Shown here one piece after another: positions 7,132 to 15,500 of a stretch of 22,935 nt of DNA. This DNA is from a virus. The position numbers and the translations under genes were made by a program. Location: IMG/VR virus record IMGVR_UViG_3300042691_021444, positions 1-22,935 of that record, one strand, 5' to 3'. The notes beneath the pieces are model-generated. The model made no database searches and had not been told where the DNA came from. It was given only the letters and a program-made list of their open reading frames with translations. Each line of letters begins with the position of its first letter. Positions within the stretch are counted from its first letter, which is position 1.

Positions 7132-9165
7132 ATGGCTATCCAAACAACTAATAAGATTTTTAAAAATAAAGGTAGAGATATAAAATATCTTAATAAAGAT
7201 TTTGAAAGCTTTAGAAACAGTTTAATAGAATTTGCAAAAATTTATTTTCCAAAAACCTATTCTGATTTTAATGAAGCTTCTCCTGGTATGATGTTTATTG
7301 AAATGGCATCGTATATAGGAGATGTTTTATCGTACTATGTTGATGATTCTTTAAAAGAATCAATGATGATTTATGCCGAAGATACTAAAAATGTTTTAGC
7401 TTTGGCACAATATTTAGGTTACAAACCAAAAGTAACAGGACCAGCAATAGTAACTCTTTCGGTATATCAACTTATACCGGCAATAGGTAGTGGTGTAAAT
7501 AATAAACCTGATGATAGATTCTTTTTAAAAATTAAAGATGGGTTTGAAGTAAGAACCGAAGATGAAATATATTTTAGAACAACAGAGATAACAGATTTTG
7601 CAGAAGAAGAAAATAGAGAAATATTAGTATATCAAACAGATGCTAACACTGGAGAACCTACATTATATTTGGTTAAAAAATATGTACAAGCTATATCTGC
7701 AAATATAGTTGAAAACACTTTTACATTTGGAACTTATCAACCTTTTCAAACTATAAATTTATCAGAAACAAATATAATTGATATTTTAGATGTTAGAGAT
7801 TCCAATGGAAACAAATGGTATGAAGTTCCCTATTTAGGTCAAGAAATGGTTTTTATAGAACAACCTAATAATGAAGCAAAAGACCCAGATTTATATCAAT
7901 TTAAAACAACAGTCCCATATATTTTAAAGACAATTAAAACACCAAAAAGATTTGTTAAAAAAATAAATTCAGATAGTACAACAACTATTCAATTTGGAGC
8001 AGGAGACCCATCTGCATCTGATGAAGTTCTTATACCAAATTTAAAAAATGTAGGACTTGGATTGCCAAACTCAATAAGTAGATTGGAAGAATCATTTGAC
8101 CCTACAAACTTTTTAAAAACAAAAACATATGGAACATCACCATCAAACACAACTATTACAGTAAGATATTTAGTTGGTGGTGGTGTACAATCAAATGTAG
8201 CAAAAAATACATTGATTACAATTAACAATGTAGAATTTGAAAATGATATTCAAAAATTTAATAGTGTTGAGAGGGGATTATATAACACTGTTGTAAATTC
8301 AATAGCTGTTGATAATGATGCACCTGCTGTTGGTGGTAGAGGTGGTGAAACTGTAGAAGAAATAAGACAAAATGCTTTAGCAAACTTTGGTTCTCAAAAT
8401 AGAGCCGTTACTGCAAAAGATTATCAAGTTAGAGCTTTATCTATGCCTGCAAAATTTGGAGCAATTGCAAAAGCATATGCAACAGCTGATGGAAATTTAG
8501 ATAATAATTCACCTTCTTCTATTTTAGCTTCTCCAAACTCACTACAAGAATTTACAGATTTGGTTTTAAGTTTTGTAAATAAACCAGATACGGAAGAACC
8601 AAATGAACAAACTATAAAAGAAGAAATTCAAAAATATTTGATTGGTAAAACATCAAACGAAAATGAAAAAAATAATCCTTTTGCGATAAATTTATATTTG
8701 TTAGGATATAATAACAATAACAATTTAACTGAATTAAATAGAGCAGTAAAAGAAAATTTAAAAACGTATTTAAACGAATATAGAATATTAACAGATGGTG
8801 TTAATTTTATAGATGGTTTTATAATAAACATCGGTTTAAATTTTGAAATAACAGTTTACAAAAATTATAACAAAAGTGAAGTTTTAGCAAATTGTATAAC
8901 AGCTTTAAAAAATTATTTTAATATCAATAATTGGACATTTAATCAAACAATAAATTTAAGCGAAGTTGAACTTTTAATTGCAAATGTAGAAGGAGTGGGT
9001 TCAGTTCCAATGCTTGAGGTAGTAAATAAATGCGGTGGAAACTATTCAACAAATTCATATAATATAGCAGCAGCTACAAAGGGTAAAGTTGTTTATCCAT
9101 CTTTAGACCCATCAGTTTTTGAAATTAAGTTTCCAGACGCAGATATTAAAGGGAGGGTAAAATAA
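7132..9165 (+). CDS. 6: Baseplate wedge protein gp6 (baseplate J-like)
   Basis: 677 residues, close to T4 gp6 (660). The N-terminal half carries the conserved segments IKYLNKDFESFRNSLIEFAK (17-36) and SPGMMFIEMASYIGDVLSYY (50-69). Residues about 400-440 (GGRGGETVEEIRQNALANFG, then RAVTAKDYQVRA) match the gpJ/gp6 core shared by P2 gpJ, PVC/Afp12-type and T4 proteins. The C-terminal region is a beta-rich dimerisation part (IGLNFEITVYKNY). gp6 with gp7 forms the iris ring around the tube that opens during contraction. It follows gp25 directly. The very end reads GGGAGGGT, which may double as a ribosome site for the next gene 2 bases downstream. The short leader contains ATATTTAAA abutting the ATG, too close to act as a promoter. 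Confidence 0.94.
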   Translation: MAIQTTNKIFKNKGRDIKYLNKDFESFRNSLIEFAKIYFPKTYSDFNEASPGMMFIEMASYIGDVLSYYVDDSLKESMMIYAEDTKNVLALAQYLGYKPKVTGPAIVTLSVYQLIPAIGSGVNNKPDDRFFLKIKDGFEVRTEDEIYFRTTEITDFAEEENREILVYQTDANTGEPTLYLVKKYVQAISANIVENTFTFGTYQPFQTINLSETNIIDILDVRDSNGNKWYEVPYLGQEMVFIEQPNNEAKDPDLYQFKTTVPYILKTIKTPKRFVKKINSDSTTTIQFGAGDPSASDEVLIPNLKNVGLGLPNSISRLEESFDPTNFLKTKTYGTSPSNTTITVRYLVGGGVQSNVAKNTLITINNVEFENDIQKFNSVERGLYNTVVNSIAVDNDAPAVGGRGGETVEEIRQNALANFGSQNRAVTAKDYQVRALSMPAKFGAIAKAYATADGNLDNNSPSSILASPNSLQEFTDLVLSFVNKPDTEEPNEQTIKEEIQKYLIGKTSNENEKNNPFAINLYLLGYNNNNNLTELNRAVKENLKTYLNEYRILTDGVNFIDGFIINIGLNFEITVYKNYNKSEVLANCITALKNYFNINNWTFNQTINLSEVELLIANVEGVGSVPMLEVVNKCGGNYSTNSYNIAAATKGKVVYPSLDPSVFEIKFPDADIKGRVK

Positions 9166-9166
9166 T

Positions 9167-10252
9167 ATGTATCAATTTTTAACAGCATCTAAAGATGCAA
9201 GTATATACTTACAACAGCCCGACCAAAACACCGGACTGGATGAAATATTAGAAGTGAGTAAAGTTTACTATGGAAGTGTAAAAGATATATCAAGAGTATT
9301 AATCAAATTTGATTTGTCTTATCTTTCAAAATCAATTGCGGATAACAACACAAAATTAAATGAAGTAACTCTTGTTTTAAGAGAAACACAAAGTGAAGAA
9401 ATTCCTTTAGATTATACTTTATTTGCAAATGCAATAAGTGGAAGTTGGGAAATGGGAGTTGGTACTAGATTTGATGATATATCAACAGGTGGTGTAACAT
9501 GGAAACATAAAGAGGGTGACAGTAAAACTCGATGGTTAGGTGATACTACAACAGATGGTATAATTCCAAATTTTGCAGCAGGCTCAACCGGTTCTTATTT
9601 AGGAATTGGTGGTACTTGGTACACAAACTACGGAGCTCAGCAAGGATTTTCATATACAACAGCTGATGTTGCTATGAACATAAAACCAATGGTTCAGGCT
9701 TGGATTTCTGGTTCAATTCCTAACGATGGTTTAATCCTAAGATATAGTGCTGAAAATGAAAATAACACTAAAGATTATGGTATTATAAAATTCTTTTCAA
9801 AAGAAACACATACCATACATGAACCAAAAATAAGAATTGGTTGGGATGACCAATCATTTGAAACAGGTTCACTATCAGCAATTGGTATAGAAAGTGTAAA
9901 AATAGGAATTAGTAATTTAAAGCAAGAATACAAATTAAATAGTCAACCAAAATTAAGAATTTTTGCAAGAGAACGCTACCCACTTAAAACATTTACTAAT
10001 CAGTTTGCATATGGTGTAACAAATTATTTACCAAAAACAACATACTATCAAATAAAAGATTTAAATTCGGATGATATTATAATTCCTTTTTCAGAATTTT
10101 CAAAAGTTAGTTGCGATGAGGATGGAAACTTTATAAAATTAGATTTAAAGAATTGGGAGATTAATAGGGTTTATAAAATTGAATTTAAAATTGAATTAAA
10201 TGGTTTTGTTGAATATTTTGATGATGATATAACTTTTAGTGTTGGTATCTAA
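9167..10252 (+). CDS. Baseplate-region protein with DNRLRE-like beta-sandwich domain
   Basis: 361 residues. Residues 1-226 follow the DNRLRE/CBM96-type jelly-roll pattern: ASKDASIYLQ (7-16), GLDEILEVSK (23-32), ISRVLIKFDLS (41-51), then MNIKPMVQAWISGSIPNDGL (170-189) and the closing IIKFFSKE...PKIRIGWDD (206-228). Such domains occur in secreted and cell-surface adhesive or carbohydrate-binding proteins. Residues 240-361 form a second beta domain (LRIFARERYPLKTF, YYQIKDLNSDDIIIPFSEFS) that I recall beside gp6 in related phages. The gene sits two bases after gp6 and one base before the following gene, so it is likely a wedge or peripheral baseplate component. GGGAGG at 9151-9156 gives a plausible Shine-Dalgarno at a 10-base spacing. 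Sugar binding is a possibility only. Confidence 0.72.
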   Translation: MYQFLTASKDASIYLQQPDQNTGLDEILEVSKVYYGSVKDISRVLIKFDLSYLSKSIADNNTKLNEVTLVLRETQSEEIPLDYTLFANAISGSWEMGVGTRFDDISTGGVTWKHKEGDSKTRWLGDTTTDGIIPNFAAGSTGSYLGIGGTWYTNYGAQQGFSYTTADVAMNIKPMVQAWISGSIPNDGLILRYSAENENNTKDYGIIKFFSKETHTIHEPKIRIGWDDQSFETGSLSAIGIESVKIGISNLKQEYKLNSQPKLRIFARERYPLKTFTNQFAYGVTNYLPKTTYYQIKDLNSDDIIIPFSEFSKVSCDEDGNFIKLDLKNWEINRVYKIEFKIELNGFVEYFDDDITFSVGI

Positions 10253-10253
10253 T

Positions 10254-11270
10254 ATGATAAAAGAAGGATTAAAAAACGAAGAGTTAGTAGGTAAAATTAT
10301 GGTTAGCGGTTCTTTAGGACTGAAACCAAAAAGTTCTGCTGGAATAAACTATTTTGAAGAAGTAGATTTAAAAGATGGAGTAACGTCTGCTAAACTTGTA
10401 AAGCCACGTTACGATAATAATGAATTAATAAAATCTATTGATACTGAAATATTCGAATTAATTCCTGTAAGACCTCCTGAATTACCTGATATGGTACTTC
10501 GTTCAATTTGGAATGAAGCAACACAATCAATTATTAATCTGAATGCAGAAATAGCAGTTCTTAATGGTACTATATTAGATTTATCTGCTAAAGTAAAAGA
10601 ATTAGAAATAACAACTCAAAGTTTAAGAGTTGATGTTGATAATCAATCTTTACTAGCTGCAGCTGCTCAAAATCAAGCAACTCAAACAAATTCAAAAATT
10701 CAATCTACTATTGTTGAATTGCAAAATGCTATACAAAAAGCAACAGCAGAATCAATACAAAGAGTTTCACTTTTTGCAAGAAATCAATCTCTTAAAGAAC
10801 AAAATGATATTTTAAGAGAAACGCTTTTTGGTAAACAAGCTAAACAAGCTGAAGGTGCAAAAGTAACTGATGATTTAGCAGCAAAAGTAATGAATAAGAG
10901 TGATGAGCAATTTAATGATATTACATTTAGAGGTAGAGCAAAAGATGATGGTAATGGTACATTTATTAATGGGCCTGATATTCAACTTAAAAACTTTACA
11001 AAAGATAAAATTACAGTATCATTTAAATTTGAAGGAGATACTGCTAAAGCGTTTGGTAATATAGCAAATGTTGATTTGGCAGGCGGAGAAGAAAAGATAA
11101 TTAAAGTATCAACAGTTAAAAAAGAAGTTGATGGGTTTAGACCTGGTGCTGGAGCTGGACTTACTGGTGATAAGCAATATACAGGTAATTTAATAATTAA
11201 ATCACCTAAAGGAAGTATAACGTTTACAACAGCTATTCAAAAAATGAGAGGTGATAAGTTTTCACCATAA
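10254..11270 (+). CDS. Baseplate-region coiled-coil protein (start at ATG 10254, 338 aa)
   Basis: A GTG at 10239 would add five residues and overlap the upstream gene by 14 bases. I prefer the ATG at 10254 (MIKEGLKNEELVGKIMVSGS), which follows the upstream stop by one base, as is usual in this operon. Residues about 1-75 form a compact N-terminal part. Residues about 90-195 are a long coiled coil (IINLNAEIAVLNGTILDLSA, followed by Gln/Ala-rich heptads). The C-terminal 120 residues are beta-rich (KITVSFKFEGD, GNLIIKSPKGSITFTTAIQK). The architecture of base, stalk and beta tip recalls fibrous or trimeric baseplate proteins, but I recognise no named family. The position between gp6 and a gp7-like gene supports a wedge or fibre-attachment role. 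Confidence 0.72.
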   Translation: MIKEGLKNEELVGKIMVSGSLGLKPKSSAGINYFEEVDLKDGVTSAKLVKPRYDNNELIKSIDTEIFELIPVRPPELPDMVLRSIWNEATQSIINLNAEIAVLNGTILDLSAKVKELEITTQSLRVDVDNQSLLAAAAQNQATQTNSKIQSTIVELQNAIQKATAESIQRVSLFARNQSLKEQNDILRETLFGKQAKQAEGAKVTDDLAAKVMNKSDEQFNDITFRGRAKDDGNGTFINGPDIQLKNFTKDKITVSFKFEGDTAKAFGNIANVDLAGGEEKIIKVSTVKKEVDGFRPGAGAGLTGDKQYTGNLIIKSPKGSITFTTAIQKMRGDKFSP

Positions 11271-11280
11271 ATAAATTAAA

Positions 11281-12573
11281 ATGGCAGTAAAGTTTTTTAA
11301 AGAAATTGTAGATACAAAAGGATACAAAATAGAATCCAGAGATAGAGAAATCTTTGAAAGAGGAGATTTGCAAACATTTTTTGGATTTAGTGATAATGAT
11401 GCCATAGAAGTTATTATTTATGATGCTAACGATAACCAATTACCACAATCTAATTATGGATTGGTTAGATACATACCAATGACAACTCAAAATATAAGAG
11501 ATTATTTTCTTATAACAGATGGAACAATATTTCAAATGTATAAATTTCCAAATGAGTATTTTATTGATACTGAAAGAATTATTAAAGAAGCTGGGTACGA
11601 TAACGGAATTTTTAAAACACAAATAACTTTAGTAAATCATAGAGTTGGAAGTAATAAAAAGTATGATAAATTATGGATTAGTGAAATATCACCATCAAGA
11701 ACAGAGGTAAGATTGCAACCACTTAAAAGAAAAGAAACAGAAGGAACTGATTTGTTTGAAAGATATGGTATTTTTATGAGAGATGGTGAGTTTAGAGAAG
11801 ATACTATTACTTATGCAATCAATCTAATAGAAGAAATAAATCCATCACTTATATCAACATTTATTAAAACAAAATATTCTGAAGATTGGTATTTTAAATT
11901 AAAATCAGAATTTAACATACAAAATTTTGATGCTTTTTGTACTGATGTTCATAAAAAATTTGTAGAATCAGCTTTATTTGAATTTTCTAATAGAATTTCT
12001 AATCCAAAAGATTTAAATTATGGAAAGCCTAAATTATATAAAGCACCATTAGAACTTTCAAAATCAACTATAAAAAATTTATGCACACAATTAGTAATTA
12101 GAGCAATAGACTACTATTTATCATCGCCAGTTATAAGATATGCATCGGATGAAAAATTAATTACAGATGAGAGCATGGATGTGGTTGGGCAAGTATCACA
12201 ACGTACCGAATCGGATATTATGATTGATACAACCCCACCTGAAATTAAAGTAGTTGATAGAAAGAAAGCTAATATTAGGCAGGTTGATTTAGTTTTAGAA
12301 AACGAAAAGAAAAAACAAATTTTACCACCTGTTGATATTATTGATGTACCAAAATTAAAAGAACCACCAATAGAATATATTAAACCTGATTTACCACCTG
12401 ATTTACCAATAAAACCTATTGAAGAAACTCCGGTAGATATTGTAATTGGCGGCGGTGGTGGAGGCGGTGGGAGCTGGACAGACCAATATGATAATTATAA
12501 TTTAGTTGATAGCGGATTGGGTAAAGAAAGGGTGGGTACAAAGCCACAAGAAACAAGAGAAAACTTAAAATAA
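11281..12573 (+). CDS. Probable baseplate wedge protein with Pro-rich and poly-Gly C-terminus
   Basis: 430 residues. The N-terminal part (1-150) is beta-rich and contains LWISEISPSRTEVRLQPLK (131-149), a motif I associate with phage tail and baseplate proteins that contact neighbouring subunits. Residues 165-290 are helical (YAINLIEEINPSLISTF, then STIKNLCTQLVIRAIDYYLS). Residues about 345-385 are Pro-rich (LPPVDIIDVPKLKEPP, PDLPPDLPIKPIEE). They are followed by eight consecutive glycines (390-397) and a short polar tail. The next protein also begins with a poly-Gly linker. Spacing is ten bases on each side, in the gp25-gp6-...-gp7-like operon. It could correspond functionally to a T4 wedge component such as gp8 or the N-terminal part of gp7; sequence alone does not decide. 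Confidence 0.7.
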   Translation: MAVKFFKEIVDTKGYKIESRDREIFERGDLQTFFGFSDNDAIEVIIYDANDNQLPQSNYGLVRYIPMTTQNIRDYFLITDGTIFQMYKFPNEYFIDTERIIKEAGYDNGIFKTQITLVNHRVGSNKKYDKLWISEISPSRTEVRLQPLKRKETEGTDLFERYGIFMRDGEFREDTITYAINLIEEINPSLISTFIKTKYSEDWYFKLKSEFNIQNFDAFCTDVHKKFVESALFEFSNRISNPKDLNYGKPKLYKAPLELSKSTIKNLCTQLVIRAIDYYLSSPVIRYASDEKLITDESMDVVGQVSQRTESDIMIDTTPPEIKVVDRKKANIRQVDLVLENEKKKQILPPVDIIDVPKLKEPPIEYIKPDLPPDLPIKPIEETPVDIVIGGGGGGGGSWTDQYDNYNLVDSGLGKERVGTKPQETRENLK

Positions 12574-12583
12574 AAAATAAATA

Positions 12584-15500
12584 ATGCCACAACTAGCAAA
12601 TAATGAATTTTTTACAGTAACAACACAAATAACAGGTGTAACAGAAACTGTTGCTGAACCAAATCTAGTTGGTATTTCTAGTGGTATAGATGGTGGTAAT
12701 GCATTAGTTGTTTCTTATGGTGGTGGAGGTGGTGGTGGAACATCTACACCACCGGTTGGTACAGAATTACCACCAATTGTACAAAATACACCAGGAACAA
12801 TTAATAGTGACCGAGTTAGCTATTTGTTTATAACATCTAATCAAACGGGTGCATCAATTTTTGTAAATGGTGTAAATACATTTAAAGTAACTCCTGATAA
12901 AATAAATTTAATTTTAAGTGATATTTTATTAGAGCCAAATGGCACAAAAGAAATTACTTTACAAAAAGAAGGATTTTTATCAAATGAAAAATATGTAATT
13001 GATGTTGTAAGAAATGATTCTTTTAACTTTACTATACAAAATATTGATGTAAATCCATATAGTAGTTTATTTGGTTATCAAACAATACCATCGTATAACC
13101 CAATAACAGGAGAGCAAAATTCGGGAATAGATTTTACAAGCGGAACGAATCAATTTGTTGGAGTGGCTTCCCCATCTGGTGTTGATTTTAGAGGTGGTGC
13201 TAATTTTAGTTATTCTCAAGTAAGATATGGAAGTATAAATCCATATCAATTAAGAGTTACTTATTACGTTAATGATGTTCAACAAAATTTTGTATATAAT
13301 GCATTAGATGTAAATATTAATGTAAATTTTGATTTAGTACCTAATAGAAGAAATATACCAATTGAACCAGTTGAAGATACCTTTACATTAACAATAACAG
13401 TAGATTCAGATGATAGGGCAATAGTTATAAAAAATGCACAAGAATCTATAACACTAAAACAAGGAACAAATCAAATATTAGGAAAACAAGATGATGTATT
13501 TAGTATATCTTCTTCAGATGTTTCAAAATTTAGAATAACAAGAATAGAAACTAGCGCATTAGGAAAGCAAACTTTAGTTACCGATGTTCCAAGCGAAACC
13601 GCTATAGGATTTAGAAGGGATGTTCAAGACAGTTTATCTGGTAGAGTTGTATTGGATACTGATTATAGTGTTATTTTACAAACAGAAGAAGTTTTACAAT
13701 TTTTAAAACCTATACCAAAAATTGAACTCGCTAATCCAGAATTTGATAGAACTTATAATATAAATACAAAAGCTGATATTCCAATTGCAATATTAAATGT
13801 TGGAAATGGATTAGAGAAAATAACAGCTTATGTAAATAATGAAAAATTTGTTTTTGATAATTTAGATTCTTATAACATAAACCCAGCTGAAGCACTTTTT
13901 GTAAAGAGAGCTCCAATTGGAATACAAATTCCAGCTTCGGCTATAAAAAGTATTGGTGTTTATAGATTTATTTTAGTTCCATCAAATAGTGAAGGAGATG
14001 GTGAATCAATAACAATAAATTATAATGTAATTGATGAAATATTCGTTGGTGTGCCTGATATAAGAAATATCAGATACCCATCCGAACTTAGAGGACCTGA
14101 TTATGTTGGATATGATGTACCATTTAGAATTTCATTTGATTCTGTTGATGCTGATTATGTAAGAATTTATGCTGGAGAAAGTTACTATCAAGTTGCTAAA
14201 GAAGGAAACGTTCAACTTAATGTAAAAACTATTTTAGAACAACTAAATGGTAACTATTCACAAAATGATGAATTGGTATCATTCCAATTAAAATTAATTC
14301 CATACAACACAAGTGGAAAAGAAATTGTAATTGGTAAAGAGGAATTAATTACAATAAAGTTTATAAAAGGAAAATTAACCATTCCAAGAAATGTTGCGTT
14401 AAATAGAATAGCAGAAGGGTTTAAGGAACAAATTGATAAAATAGAACCCGAATCAGATTCCTCAAAATATTTAACACATTTATTACATTTTGGTGGTGGT
14501 GATAATAAAGTTATAACAACTTGGACTGGTAGTGAAGGAACAATAATTTTAAAACTATATGAAGCCCTACCAACATCGGTTCAAGAAAATCAATTAGTTT
14601 GGATTTCAAAACCACAATCAAATACAATAATTGAGACATCAACACTTATTGCTGATTTAAAAGAATATTGTACACCACTTAAAGGACCTAACTTCTCTTT
14701 AGATTCTGATAACGGAATTGGATACAAAGTATTTGATGAATTAATAGCAACCGGTTCATTAACTTCAACAGACCTACTTAATTTATATGCTGATAAAATT
14801 GGAATAGATACCACAAAAATTAATATAGATTATGTAAGTGGCTCTGAATATACTTTTTCAAATTTTACAAATTTCAGTTCTGCCGAAGAAAGAATAAATA
14901 ATTTTATTTATAAAGTTCAATTAATTGAAAATTATCAGTCAAGATATGATTCTTTAGCAAATTCAAATATTTCCAATTCAAATTGGACAGCATCTGCAGC
15001 TGTTGTAACAGAAGCTACAAGAACTATTGATTCTATACGTGAAGTTAAAAGAACATTTGATGGATTTGAAAATTGGCTATATACAGATACAAGCTCATCT
15101 CTTTCATATCCAAAAACAGCTGGTGTACCAAAAGCATCTACATCAAACGATGTGGTAGCGTGGTATAATTTAATTATTTCCGATGCTATAACATTTGATA
15201 AGGAAAATCCAAATTATTTAGTTAATAATATTCCTGAATTTATAAAAGATGATTATGAAAATAAAGATTTCATAACTTTTTTAGATATGATGGGATACCA
15301 TTTTGATACAATTTGGGGAGCTATAAATGGATTAAATAAAAATAGAGAATTAACCGAAGACCCAACAAAAGGTATGATGAACAAAATGGTTTATCATATG
15401 TTGGAATCTTTAGGATGGGAAGGTAGACGTGCATTTGATTCTCAATTCTTATGGGAATATGCTTTGGGTAAACATAAAGACGGTACTCAAAAATATTCTA

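Noticed and set aside
10239-10253. GTG start 15 bases upstream of the coiled-coil gene
   Set aside because: It would overlap the upstream gene by 14 bases, and the ATG at 10254 sits one base after that gene's stop, as in other junctions of the operon.
14905-14912. TATTTATA inside the giant wedge gene
   Set aside because: It lacks the leading A of the consensus and has no start codon nearby; AT-rich coding DNA is expected to contain such words by chance.
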